DNA of 64,000 nt from CAZTUH01 sp964620485 (GTDB lineage: Bacteria; Pseudomonadota; Gammaproteobacteria; Burkholderiales; Burkholderiaceae_B), in assembly GCA_964620485.1 (NCBI GenBank), contig CAZUGU010000008.1, forward strand, positions 228,988-292,987, read 5' to 3'. The notes beneath the pieces are model-generated. The model was given only the letters and a program-made list of their open reading frames with translations, searched no databases and was not told the origin of the DNA. The translations under genes were made by a program, and so were the position numbers. Shown one piece after another: positions 9,329-18,487 of the stretch (position 1 is the first letter of the stretch; every line of letters starts with the position of its first letter).

Positions 9329-11176
9329 ATGAATCGTTATTATAAATGGAAATATATAACAATTTTTATTGTCATACTTATCTCTTTCTTATATACCTTA
9401 CCAAATTGGTATGGATTTTATCCAGTGATACAAATATCTAGTACTAGATTGTCTTACCCAATTGATAAAGAAATTCTAAGTCAAATAAAGAAAACGTTAA
9501 GTAAATCTGGATTAGAAATAGATGAAATTTTTTTGGATAAGTATAATAAATCCGGAATTACAGTAATTATTCGAGTCCAAAAAACTGATATGCAATCCCA
9601 AATTTGTAATTTATTACATGAAACATTGAATGAAAATATTTATAAACCAGATTATATAGTTTCACTAAATTCATTTCATGCATTACCAAAATTTATGAGA
9701 AATTTAGGTTTCTTTAAGCCGAGACCTCTGTCACTTGGATTAGATTTGCGTGGCGGCGTACTTCTTGTGTTCCAAGTTTATACAGAAAAAGCATTAGATT
9801 CTTATTATAATTTATTAATAGGAAATATTAAAGAATACTTAAAAAATGAAAAAATTCAATTTACTTGTATTGAAAAATTGGGAATCGATTTAATAATATC
9901 GTTTCCAAAATTTGAAAGTTGCAATAATGCTAATACTTTATTGCATATGAAATTACCAAATACTGCATTAAAAAAAATAGAAAATACAGGACGATCTCAA
10001 TTAGTTATAACACCTAATCCTGTAACAATTTCATCTGTAAAAAAAGATGCATTGCGTAAAAATATAGAAAAATTACGTAATCGAATTAATGAATTGGGAA
10101 TTACTGAACCTATTGTTCAACAACAAGGTTCAGATCGAATTATGATCCAATTACCTGGAACACAAGACATAATTAGAGCTAAAGATTTATTAGGTCGTAC
10201 TGCTATATTAGAAATACGAGCTATAGATGATTCATCTGTAGTCACAGAAAGCGATCACGTACCTTTTGGATTTGATTTATACACACAACGTGATGGCAAA
10301 ACAATTTTAGTTCGGCAGCACAATATTTTAACTGGAGAAAATCTGTGTGATGCTAAGCTTGGATATGATCCATATACACGTCAACCTTTAATAAATTTAA
10401 CACTTGATGAAAAAGGTTCACAGGTTTTTCGAAATTTTACACGAAATAATATTAATAAAAGAATAGCTGTGATTCTATTTGAAAATGATCTAGCTGAAGT
10501 AATAACAACTCCCGTGATTCGTAGTGAAATTCCTGGAGGTCAAGTTCAAATTTCTGGATTTATAAATAATAAAGAGGCTGTTGATATTGCCTTTTTATTG
10601 CGTTCAGGATCATTAACAGCACCCATGAAAATTGTTGAAGAAAAAATTTTAGGTCCCAGTTTAGGTATTACAAATATAAAAAATGGATTTAAATCAACGA
10701 TATATGGTTTTATCATTATTAGTATTTTTATCATTTTCTACTATCGACTTTTTGGTTTATTTTCTTCAGTTGGATTAATCATTAATTTATTTTCACTATG
10801 TGCTTTACTTTCAATGTTACAAGTAACTCTAACTTTACCTGGTATAGCAGCTATTGCATTAACTTTAGGTATAGCAATTGATTCAAATGTTTTAATCAAT
10901 GAAAGAATTCGTGAAGAACTTCGTAATGGTATCAGACCGAGAAGAGCTATTTCTAATGGATTTGATCATGCCTGGAGTACAATATTGGATTCAAATTTAA
11001 CAATGTTGATTATTGGGTTAGGATTGTTAATCTTCGATTCTGGTCCAATACGAGGGTTTGCAGTTGTTCATTGTTTAGGAATTGCTACATCGATATTTTC
11101 ATCAGTAATAAGTGTATATGCTCTAACAAATTTTTGGTATGGAAAATATAAGAAGATAACCTCCATCTCTATATAG
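9329..11176 (+). CDS. secD: protein translocase subunit SecD
   Basis: 615 residues, typical SecD length. It has an N-terminal transmembrane segment, the LGLDLRGGVLLVFQV motif near residue 140, and a periplasmic P1 head with RNRINELGITEPIVQQQG. The C-terminal membrane domain carries GIAIDSNVLINERIREE. SecDF uses the proton gradient to pull exported proteins through SecYEG. The end of the gene is unusual: its final codons form one arm of a perfect 19-base hairpin with the stop codon in the loop (see 11154-11199). Confidence 0.96.
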   Translation: MNRYYKWKYITIFIVILISFLYTLPNWYGFYPVIQISSTRLSYPIDKEILSQIKKTLSKSGLEIDEIFLDKYNKSGITVIIRVQKTDMQSQICNLLHETLNENIYKPDYIVSLNSFHALPKFMRNLGFFKPRPLSLGLDLRGGVLLVFQVYTEKALDSYYNLLIGNIKEYLKNEKIQFTCIEKLGIDLIISFPKFESCNNANTLLHMKLPNTALKKIENTGRSQLVITPNPVTISSVKKDALRKNIEKLRNRINELGITEPIVQQQGSDRIMIQLPGTQDIIRAKDLLGRTAILEIRAIDDSSVVTESDHVPFGFDLYTQRDGKTILVRQHNILTGENLCDAKLGYDPYTRQPLINLTLDEKGSQVFRNFTRNNINKRIAVILFENDLAEVITTPVIRSEIPGGQVQISGFINNKEAVDIAFLLRSGSLTAPMKIVEEKILGPSLGITNIKNGFKSTIYGFIIISIFIIFYYRLFGLFSSVGLIINLFSLCALLSMLQVTLTLPGIAAIALTLGIAIDSNVLINERIREELRNGIRPRRAISNGFDHAWSTILDSNLTMLIIGLGLLIFDSGPIRGFAVVHCLGIATSIFSSVISVYALTNFWYGKYKKITSISI

Positions 11177-11199
11177 AACAATAGAGATGGAGGTTATCT
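11154..11199 (+). repeat. perfect 19-bp hairpin over the secD stop codon
   Basis: Arms 11154-11172 and 11181-11199 are exact reverse complements; the 8-base loop (11173-11180) contains the secD TAG stop at 11174-11176. The left arm is coding, and the right arm (ATAGAGATGGAGGTTATCT) is downstream DNA. No T run follows, so it is not a classic intrinsic terminator. It lies 37 bases before secF and could affect the secD/secF ratio or protect the 3' end. Confidence 0.9.
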
Positions 11200-11236
11200 A
11201 GAAATTAATTTGAACTTTATTTCAAAATAAATAAGT

Positions 11237-12139
11237 ATGGAATTTTTTAAAGTTCGTCAAACAATACCATTTATGCGCTATAAGTTTTCTTTCAATATAA
11301 TTAGTATTGTTACTTTTATTTTTTCCTTGTTTTTCATTTTTATATACGGTTTTTACCTATCTATTGAATTTACTGGTGGAACAATTATGGAAATTAATTG
11401 TGAACAAAATATATCAATAGATGACATACGTAAAATTATATTACAATTAAATTATAGAGATTTTCATGTTCAAAAATTTAGTTCATCTAATGAATTTATG
11501 ATTCGTTTACCCACTTCTGTTAAAGGTGGAAATGCTGATATGCAAGGTGCAATTATAATAAATTCTTTAAAAGAAAACATTAATTCGTTAATAGAACTTC
11601 GTCGCACTGAATTTATGGGACCTCAAATTGGAGATGAGCTAATTTCTAATATTCTAAAATCTTTATGTTTCATCGTTTTTGGAATGATAATATATCTAGG
11701 AATACGTTTTAACTGGAAATTTGCCATTGCTGGAGTTATTGCTAATTTACATGACATTGTTGTAGTTCTAGGATTATTTGCATTTTTTCAATGGGAATTT
11801 TCTTTATCTACTCTGTCAGGTGTATTGACTGCATTAGGATATTCTGTAAATGAATCAATCATAATTATGGATAGAATACGTGAGAATATTTCGATAGGAA
11901 AAACTGATAATTTTAAGCATATAATTAATAAATCTATTACACAAACCATTTCTCGAACTGTTATTACTCATTTTGCAACTCAAATTATGATTTCATCTAT
12001 GCTGTTTTTTGGTGGACAGCCCTTACATTATTTTGCTACAGCACTTACAATAGGAATTTGGATCGGAATTTATTCATCTATCTTTGTAACCGGTCCTTTT
12101 CTCATATGGATTTATACTGATAAAGCATTATCAAAATAA
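11237..12139 (+). CDS. secF: protein translocase subunit SecF
   Basis: 300 residues, partner of SecD. It has an N-terminal transmembrane helix, the short periplasmic domain with YLSIEFTGGTIMEI, and a five-helix membrane domain with GYSVNESIIIMDRIREN. These are standard SecF features. It follows secD by 60 bases, with the perfect hairpin in between. No truncation is apparent. Confidence 0.95.
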   Translation: MEFFKVRQTIPFMRYKFSFNIISIVTFIFSLFFIFIYGFYLSIEFTGGTIMEINCEQNISIDDIRKIILQLNYRDFHVQKFSSSNEFMIRLPTSVKGGNADMQGAIIINSLKENINSLIELRRTEFMGPQIGDELISNILKSLCFIVFGMIIYLGIRFNWKFAIAGVIANLHDIVVVLGLFAFFQWEFSLSTLSGVLTALGYSVNESIIIMDRIRENISIGKTDNFKHIINKSITQTISRTVITHFATQIMISSMLFFGGQPLHYFATALTIGIWIGIYSSIFVTGPFLIWIYTDKALSK

Positions 12140-12282
12140 TTAAAAACTCACTATTTTTGGAAAAAAATAATTTGAATGAAATTTCAATTCAACTAATTTT
12201 AGTTTACATAACATTGTTATTATATTGGTATATTGGATTGATTTCGAATTTTGTAAAACATTTAATAAAATAATATTATTCT

Positions 12283-13683
12283 ATGCAAGAAACTATTCTG
12301 AAATATAAAAATCTTTCATCATTTAATAGCGCATCAATTAAAAAATCATTAATTTTTAATTGCAAGCTTTACATACGTACGTTTGGTTGTCAAATGAATG
12401 AATATGATTCAAAAAAAATAATTGATATATTAAATGTACACTATAAGATAGAAAGAGTACATGAACCAGAACAAGCAGATATCATACTGTTCAATACATG
12501 TTCAGTTCGTGAGAAAGCACAAGAAAAAGTATTTTCAGATTTAGGACGAATTCAATATTTAAAAAAAATTAATCCAGAATTAATCATAGCTGTTGGTGGA
12601 TGTGTTGCGAGTCAAGAAGGCGAAGATATCATTAAAAGAGCTTCCTATGTCAGCATCGTATTTGGTCCACAAACGTTACATCGATTGCCTAAACTTATTG
12701 AAAATTATCAAATAAATAAGACTCCACAAATTGATATTAGTTTTCCAGAAATAGAAAAATTCGATAATATGCCATTAGCTCATGTAAATGGAAAAACTGC
12801 TTTTGTTTCAATTATGGAAGGTTGTAATAAATACTGTAGCTTTTGTATTGTTCCATATACGCGTGGTACTGAAATATCTCGCCCATTTGATGATGTATTG
12901 ATGGAGATTGCTGATCTAGCTATTCAGGGTGTCAAAGAAATTACATTATTGGGTCAAAATGTAAATGCTTATTCAGTACCATTAGATAATGATACTGAAT
13001 TTGCTGATCTAGCTATGCTACTTGAGTATATACATGAAATTCCAGGAATTGAACGTATTCGATATACAACTTCACATCCTAGAAATATGACGCGAAATAT
13101 AATTAATATTTATGAAAAATTACCAAAATTAGTATCATTTTTACATTTACCTGTCCAATCTGGAAGCGATAAGGTTTTAGCAGCTATGAAACGCGGTTAT
13201 ACTGCTATGGAATTCAAGTCAATAATACGTCGCTTCCGTGCTATTCGGCCGAATATGACTTTTTCTTCTGATTTTATTGTTGGATTCCCAGGTGAGACAA
13301 AAGAAGATTTCGAAAAAACATTAAAACTTATTGAAGAGGTTGGATTTGATACAGCATTTTCATTTATTTATTCACGTCGTCCTGGTACACCAGCAGCTTC
13401 TTTAGAAGATAATGTATCAAATGAAGAAAAATCATATCGATTAGAAGTATTACAAAATCTTATAAAAGAACAAGCTTATAAGATATCGAAATCCATGATA
13501 GGAACAGATCAACGCCTATTAATTGAGGGCTTTTCACGAAAAAATCCAAATGAACTGATGGGTCGTACTGAAAATAATCGTGTTGTAAATTTTCAAGCTT
13601 CAAAAAATCTAATTGGAGAAATTGTTGATGTAACCATTACACATGTTAATACTAATACGTTGTATGCTAAATTAAAACCATAG
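12283..13683 (+). CDS. miaB: tRNA-2-methylthio-N6-dimethylallyladenosine synthase MiaB
   Basis: 466 residues. This radical-SAM methylthiotransferase adds the methylthio group to isopentenyl-adenosine 37 of tRNAs reading U-starting codons. Three Cys of the N-terminal auxiliary cluster are visible (Cys36 in TFGCQMN, Cys73 in NTCSVRE, Cys107 in GGCVAS), as is the radical-SAM triad Cys181/185/188 in GCNKYCSFCIVPYTRG. A TRAM domain ends the protein. The N-terminus is about 25 residues longer than the family core, so a later start is possible. In relatives phoH follows; here ybeY follows after 44 bases. Confidence 0.96.
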   Translation: MQETILKYKNLSSFNSASIKKSLIFNCKLYIRTFGCQMNEYDSKKIIDILNVHYKIERVHEPEQADIILFNTCSVREKAQEKVFSDLGRIQYLKKINPELIIAVGGCVASQEGEDIIKRASYVSIVFGPQTLHRLPKLIENYQINKTPQIDISFPEIEKFDNMPLAHVNGKTAFVSIMEGCNKYCSFCIVPYTRGTEISRPFDDVLMEIADLAIQGVKEITLLGQNVNAYSVPLDNDTEFADLAMLLEYIHEIPGIERIRYTTSHPRNMTRNIINIYEKLPKLVSFLHLPVQSGSDKVLAAMKRGYTAMEFKSIIRRFRAIRPNMTFSSDFIVGFPGETKEDFEKTLKLIEEVGFDTAFSFIYSRRPGTPAASLEDNVSNEEKSYRLEVLQNLIKEQAYKISKSMIGTDQRLLIEGFSRKNPNELMGRTENNRVVNFQASKNLIGEIVDVTITHVNTNTLYAKLKP

Positions 13684-13727
13684 CAATCAGTAAAATTTGA
13701 TCGACATAATAAAATTATGAGCAGATT

Positions 13728-14276
13728 ATGATCAAACATAACACTATCAAATGCAATTGGATTGCATCAAATCTAGGAAAAAGTCAGCAGTCTAGAGATC
13801 TAGAAATAGGTCTATTAATAGATTATCAAATTCCAATGCCTGATTTACCTGTGGAAGTAATAAGACAATGGATACTAAAAACATTTAATTTTGTTATAAA
13901 AAAAAATTGTCCTCTATTGATTAGAGCTAAAAAAATAGAAATTAATTTGTGTTTCGTTGATATAGATACAAGTAGAAAACTTAATAATGATTTCCGAAAA
14001 CGGAATTACGCTACTAATGTTCTAGCTTTTGAATATGGAATTGATCCGTTAGACATAATGCGAGGCGATATTATAATTTGTCTACCAATACTATTAATTG
14101 AAACACTTAATCAAAATAAATGCTTTTTGGACCATACAGCACATTTAGTAATACATGGTGTATTACATACACTTGGTTATGATCATATTAAAAATGAAGA
14201 TGCCATTTGCATGGAAAGTTTAGAATCAAAAATCTTAATATCTATGAATATAGCCGATCCGTACTTAGACTACTGA
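13728..14276 (+). CDS. ybeY: endoribonuclease YbeY
   Basis: 182 residues. A zinc-dependent protein needed for 16S rRNA 3' maturation and ribosome quality control. The metal site HGVLHTLGYDH supplies His143, His147 and His153. A preceding segment with TNVLAFEYG corresponds to the family TDVLSFP region. The N-terminus is somewhat longer than average. The usual neighbours phoH (before) and corC/lnt (after) are missing; a long spacer follows instead. Confidence 0.93.
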   Translation: MIKHNTIKCNWIASNLGKSQQSRDLEIGLLIDYQIPMPDLPVEVIRQWILKTFNFVIKKNCPLLIRAKKIEINLCFVDIDTSRKLNNDFRKRNYATNVLAFEYGIDPLDIMRGDIIICLPILLIETLNQNKCFLDHTAHLVIHGVLHTLGYDHIKNEDAICMESLESKILISMNIADPYLDY

Positions 14277-14542
14277 TTAATATATTATAAAAACTAATTA
14301 GAATCTTTTAAAAATTTTATTATACAATCTTCAATCAAATCTGATAGAAAAAAATTAGCAAACAATACCATTATTAATACTGTTGAATTTAATTTTATAG
14401 ATCGCATTTAATTGATTTACTTAAATTATTAGATGATTAGATTAATTAGTTATATCTCAAAATATCTAACTTAAGAAGATATTTTTTATTGCTATTTATT
14501 GTTATTACATCCTTAAAGATTTAGTTTTAATCAAATTAAAAA

Positions 14543-14570
14543 CCAATCCAACTACATTTAGTTGGATTGG
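14543..14570. terminator. orphan intrinsic terminator
   Basis: Arms CCAATCCAACT (14543-14553) and AGTTGGATTGG (14560-14570) are perfect complements around a 6-base loop. On the plus strand AGATG and six T follow; on the minus strand the stem runs directly into TTTTTAATTT. It lies about 270 bases beyond the nearest gene (ybeY), so it either ends a long ybeY 3' tail or survives from a lost gene. Confidence 0.6.
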
Positions 14571-14980
14571 AGATGTTTTTTATATCTTAGAATGCTTCAC
14601 TATTGAAATTTAGAAAAATTATTTAAATATTAATTTATCGATTTATATAATGCAATCATCATTAGATTCTTATTACCTCATTACATGACATAAACAGAAT
14701 ATAAACATTTATTTCTAGATAATTTATATCTAAATTCTTAATTATTAAAAGTATATATGTAAAAATTTAATATCTATTATAGGTATTATTTCCTGTTTTA
14801 AAATCTAAAATTTAACCATACTATTTTCTGCAAATTATTTGCTTGATCTAGGCATTCTAATGAAGTTAAATCATTTAAAGAACAATTTCTTAAGAAAATA
14901 AAAAACACTAAATACTAATTAATTAAGAACTTTTATTAATATACTATTTGATCAAATTTTCTATAAAATATTAAGTTAAT

Positions 14981-15022
14981 AATATATCTAAGAAAACTTT
15001 CAATATATCTAAGAAAACTTTC
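14981..15022. repeat. 21-base tandem duplication
   Basis: AATATATCTAAGAAAACTTT plus C occurs at 14981-15001 and is repeated exactly at 15002-15022. It lies in the eroded spacer before the tRNA cluster. No function is suggested. Confidence 0.9.
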
Positions 15023-15254
15023 ATTACGAATTTTTTGATTGTATTAAGATTGTATTAAATAAAATATATTTAGAAATAATTTTTAATAAAATTATTAACT
15101 CTTTACTTGCATATCATGAAAAACTCATGCAAAATTGCTGATACTGATATTTAATAATCTCTACTTTAGGTATAGTTTCAAATATTAGTAACTTAATATT
15201 AATGAAGTTTTATAGATAATTATCAGTAATTAGATGGATCTTCTTATTTTTTAA

Positions 15255-15327
15255 GGGGATATAGCTCAGATGGAAGAGCGCTTGCATGGCATGCAAGAAG
15301 TCAGCGGTTCGATCCCGCTTATCTCCA
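15255..15327 (+). tRNA. tRNA-Ala (anticodon GGC)
   Basis: A 73-base cloverleaf: acceptor GGGGATA/TATCTCC, D-stem GCTC/GAGC, anticodon stem CTTGC/GCAAG around ATGGCAT, and T-arm AGCGG-TTCGATC-CCGCT. CCA is not fully encoded. First of three tightly linked tRNAs. The GGC anticodon reads GCC/GCU. Confidence 0.95.
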
Positions 15328-15341
15328 CGATTTTTTTCATA

Positions 15342-15414
15342 GTCCCCTTCGTCTAGAGGCCTAGGACATCACCCTTTCACGGTGGGAACAGGGGTTCGAA
15401 TCCCCTAGGGGACG
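15342..15414 (+). tRNA. tRNA-Glu (anticodon TTC)
   Basis: Acceptor GTCCCCT/AGGGGAC with discriminator G, anticodon loop CTTTCAC within CACC...GGTG stems, and T-arm GGGGTTCGAATCCCC. It starts 15 bases after tRNA-Ala, so the cluster is probably cotranscribed. Confidence 0.96.
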
Positions 15415-15426
15415 GTTTTTCAATTC

Positions 15427-15500
15427 GGAGCGATAGTTCAGTTGGTTAGAATACCGGCCTGTCACGCCGGGGGTCGCGGGTTCAAGTCCCGTTCGCTCCG
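15427..15500 (+). tRNA. tRNA-Asp (anticodon GTC)
   Basis: Acceptor GGAGCGA/TCGCTCC with discriminator G, anticodon arm CCGGCCTGTCACGCCGG, and T-arm GCGGGTTCAAGTCCCGT. Last of the Ala-Glu-Asp cluster. A near-perfect AT-rich hairpin follows at 15520-15557. Confidence 0.96.
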
Positions 15501-15519
15501 CAAAAAGATCTTTCATTTT

Positions 15520-15557
15520 TTCTTTCTTTGATATTTTATAAAATTTCAAAGAAAGAA
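15520..15557 (+). terminator. hairpin downstream of tRNA-Asp
   Basis: Arms 15520-15536 and 15541-15557 (17 bases) pair with one mismatch around a TATA loop. It lies 20 bases beyond the tRNA cluster and would end or trim that transcript. No strong T run follows on the plus strand; the left arm itself follows a T run. Confidence 0.5.
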
Positions 15558-15654
15558 TATAGATATCTAATTATAAATTAATAGAACTTACCATAAAAAT
15601 TCTTTTGATTATACAAATAGAATAAATATTCTAAAGATCTTTTGGTAAATTAAT

Positions 15655-16551
15655 GTGTCAATATCATTAGGGATAATATGTTTTTTGATCAGTATAGTAT
15701 GTAACGTAACATTTTCTGTTTTTTTAAAACAGGTACGAGTTTATAATATTGAAATAAAACAGGTTATTCTAGGTAATTATTTATCAGCAATGCTATTGTG
15801 TTGGTTGTGTTTTTCTGAAGGAATTAATTATTCAATTACTTATTTATTTATAGAAAATAAACTAGTATGGGTTATTTCTGTTTTTCTTGGCATATTATTA
15901 CCACTAGTATTTATTTCTATGGAAAAATCTTTGTATTATTTTGGTTTGATTCGAAGCGAATTGGCTCAAAGATTATCATTAGTGCTTAGCATACTAACTT
16001 CATTCTTTTTCTTCAATGAACGAATTACAATAAATAAGCTATTTGCTATATTTTTAACGTTCTTTTCCTTAAATTGTTTGCTAAATAAATATTCAAATAA
16101 AATTGATTTTTTTAAAAAAAACACAGGAATATATACTTGGAAATGGTTACTTTTAGTATGTATTGGCTATGGAATAATTGATATTTTGCTTAAAATAACA
16201 TCACAAGTTGAAATAGAAATCCCAAGTGTTTTATTTATTTCTTTTGGAATTTCCTGTCTATTAACATTAGCAAATCTGCTAATATGTAAGAATGGGGTTA
16301 TTTATTGGAAAATAAAAAATATGATTTTTGGTATTATTCTCGGTTTTATCAATTTTAGCAATATTCTAGCTTATATAAATACTCATAAATATTTACCTAA
16401 TAATCCTATTATGATTTACTCTATGATGAACGTAGGAATTATTATATTGGGATCCTTTATAGGTAAATTACTTTTCAATGAATCCTTAACCAAATTAACT
16501 TATCTAGGTTTAATACTAGCAATCATGGCAATTATACTAATGACTTTGTAG
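15655..16551 (+). CDS. EamA/DMT-family membrane transporter
   Basis: 298 residues, hydrophobic throughout and of the size of ten-helix drug/metabolite transporters with two EamA repeats. Segments such as SLVLSILTSFFFFNERITINKLFA and, near the C-terminus, IILGSFIGKLLFNESLTKLTYLGL show the hallmark E at the end of the fourth and ninth helices (FNE). The substrate is not predictable. The start is GTG; the overlapping ATG two bases before is out of frame. Codon use is more AT-biased than in rhtA downstream. It may help export metabolites to the host, which is inference. Confidence 0.75.
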   Translation: MSISLGIICFLISIVCNVTFSVFLKQVRVYNIEIKQVILGNYLSAMLLCWLCFSEGINYSITYLFIENKLVWVISVFLGILLPLVFISMEKSLYYFGLIRSELAQRLSLVLSILTSFFFFNERITINKLFAIFLTFFSLNCLLNKYSNKIDFFKKNTGIYTWKWLLLVCIGYGIIDILLKITSQVEIEIPSVLFISFGISCLLTLANLLICKNGVIYWKIKNMIFGIILGFINFSNILAYINTHKYLPNNPIMIYSMMNVGIIILGSFIGKLLFNESLTKLTYLGLILAIMAIILMTL

Positions 16552-16925
16552 ATTAATAATATTTGATATATATTTATATATAGTTATAAATAATTTCCAT
16601 AATATGTAATCTTTAATTAAAGACTAGTATATTATTAAATATTAAAATTATTGCAGATATGGTTTATTATTTTTGTTTTATATCAGATAGATAATTTTTT
16701 ATTTAGACTTGTAATAAAAAAATCTAAATAATATTTTTATTGGACAAAACTTTTAGGTTTTTATTTACATATTAATAATTTTCGATGAACATAAAAATAT
16801 GACTAACTACATATATCTAATCAACAGAATTTGTTCTATTAGGTATAGTATTAATGGTTCATACATTAACCAATACAGTTTTCACTGTTTCTTATCTAAT
16901 CTGATTTTCAGATTTTGATTTTTCT
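16552..16925. other. spacer between the two exporter genes
   Basis: About 370 AT-rich bases with stops in all frames. Only weak short inverted repeats, for example around 16701-16733 and 16848-16875, can be seen. The rhtA promoter is expected here, but no strong consensus was found. Confidence 0.5.
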
Positions 16926-17804
16926 ATGTCTAAATTAAGTTCAATCAATCCTAATTTATCTTCTACCTTTATACCGATTCTTGCATTAATAGCTGCGATG
17001 GCATCTTTTCAGCTTGGTGCTTCTTTAGCAAAGAGCTTATTTCCTTTAATAGGAGCACAAGGAACTACAGCACTTCGATTATTATTTTCTGCACTTGCTT
17101 TATTATGTTTTTTTCGTCCTTGGCGTGTAAGATTAGCTCCAAAGGCTTGGTATATTATTATATTTTATGGATTGGCTTTAGGTGGGATGAATTTTTTATT
17201 CTATATGGCTATTCGTACAATCCCGTTAGGAATTGCAGTCGCATTTGAATTTGCAGGTCCATTAACAGTAGCAGTTTTTACATCACGTCGTCTAACTGAT
17301 TTTATTTGGATAATATTAGCTTGTATTGGATTATCTACTTTATTACCAGTTAGTTTAAATACACCGTTAAACTTAGATCCAATAGGAATTTTATATGCTA
17401 CAGGTGCTGCACTATGTTGTGGAATGTACATTATATTTGGTCAAAAAGCTGGAACTATACATGGACCCCGTACTGTGGCTATCGCGGTTAGCATTGCTGC
17501 TACAGTGGCTTTGCCAATTGGTATTTCACAAGTAGGCATCAAACTTTTTTCATTTAGTACTTTGCCATTAGGGATCGGAGTTGCTATTTTATCAAGTGCT
17601 ATACCATATAGCTTAGAAATGTATGTACTCACACGCTTACCAGTTCGAACCTTTGGTACACTATTGAGTCTAGAACCTGCCTTTGCAGCAATATTTGGTC
17701 TATTATTTCTCAACGAATCTTTGAGTTCAATGCAATGGATAGCGATTGCGGCAATTGTAACAGCATCAGCTGGAGTTGCCACAAATAGAAATAAAAAGAA
17801 ATAA
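16926..17804 (+). CDS. rhtA: threonine/homoserine exporter RhtA
   Basis: 292 residues, ten-helix EamA carrier. It is close to E. coli RhtA across its length: MASFQLGASLAKSLFPLIGAQ, ALRLLFSALALLCFFRPWR, YGLALGGMNFLFYMAIRTIP, the segment GIAVAFEFAGPLTVA, and AIPYSLEMYVLTRLPVRTFG. RhtA exports threonine and homoserine by proton exchange. In a reduced genome its retention suggests export of amino acids or precursors to a partner cell, which is inference. Base composition is less AT-extreme than in the preceding EamA gene, consistent with stronger constraint. Confidence 0.93.
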   Translation: MSKLSSINPNLSSTFIPILALIAAMASFQLGASLAKSLFPLIGAQGTTALRLLFSALALLCFFRPWRVRLAPKAWYIIIFYGLALGGMNFLFYMAIRTIPLGIAVAFEFAGPLTVAVFTSRRLTDFIWIILACIGLSTLLPVSLNTPLNLDPIGILYATGAALCCGMYIIFGQKAGTIHGPRTVAIAVSIAATVALPIGISQVGIKLFSFSTLPLGIGVAILSSAIPYSLEMYVLTRLPVRTFGTLLSLEPAFAAIFGLLFLNESLSSMQWIAIAAIVTASAGVATNRNKKK

Positions 17805-18487
17805 AAAATAAAATTGCCAGACTTTTCTTATATAAAAGTAAATATAACAATATAAACCAATATAAACAGATAAAGAAAACTAATAATTAAAATAACTCTA
17901 AATTTGACGCCAAATTAGAAATAAATGAGGTGTGAGGGATTTGAACCCGCGACCAATTGATTAAAAGTCAACTGCTCTACCGACTGAGCTAACACCTCAG
18001 ATTAGAAAGAATTTTAACATATTTCAAATAAATAATCGAGTATGTAATTTTAAGATATTGTATCTTTTAATAAAATTATCAATTAATTATTACAAATTAA
18101 TTGATACAATCCTAATTTTTTTGAATATATTATAAATAATGGATAAGCTTATTATGACAACTATAAGTCTAATTTGTTAATTATTATTAATTAATACAAA
18201 AAATACTAGCATAATATAATATAATTTTAAATAAATAAAATACTACATCTTTATTAAAGATATAGCTTGTTAAGATTGAAATCTAATTTGTAAATAAAAA
18301 AATTTATGTTTCACAAAATATTTTTGTAAAAAGAATTTTTATTCAATTAAGTTAAGAAATTTCAGATACTTCATACCTTTTCAATTATAAATTATTAAAA
18401 TATAACTTATAATTTATAACGTATAGTTAAAAATGATAAATTGATCAAACTATTTGAATTAACCTTCTATCTATTATAGATAAACGA
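17805..18487. other. spacer holding tRNA-Lys, upstream of mgtE
   Basis: About 680 bases. Apart from the minus-strand tRNA-Lys (17926-17998) it has only AT-rich DNA, including a perfect 12-bp hairpin with arms 18077-18088 and 18095-18106. No open frame or known magnesium riboswitch was recognised before mgtE. Confidence 0.5.
17926..17998 (-). tRNA. tRNA-Lys (anticodon TTT)
   Basis: On the minus strand: acceptor GAGGTGT/ACACCTC with discriminator A, D-arm GCTCAGTCGGTAGAGC, anticodon arm TTGACTTTTAATCAA and T-arm CGGGTTCAAATCCCT. It lies alone between rhtA and mgtE in opposite orientation to both. Confidence 0.95.

Larger units (their letters stand above)
14277..15254. other. eroded spacer between ybeY and the tRNA cluster
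   Basis: Nearly 1 kb without a usable open frame. It holds an isolated, relatively GC-rich hairpin (14543-14570) and a 21-base tandem duplication (14981-15022). In related bacteria corC and lnt commonly follow ybeY, so this is a plausible graveyard for them, but no conserved peptide was recovered by eye. The promoter of the tRNA cluster must lie in the last part. Confidence 0.5.

Noticed and set aside
15361..15549. 62-codon minus-strand open frame over tRNA-Glu and tRNA-Asp
   Set aside because: It is the reverse of tRNA genes. Such frames are a well-known annotation artefact.
18180..18487. Magnesium (M-box or mgtA-type) riboswitch ahead of mgtE
   Set aside because: No conserved core could be recognised. 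The only striking structure is inside the gene.
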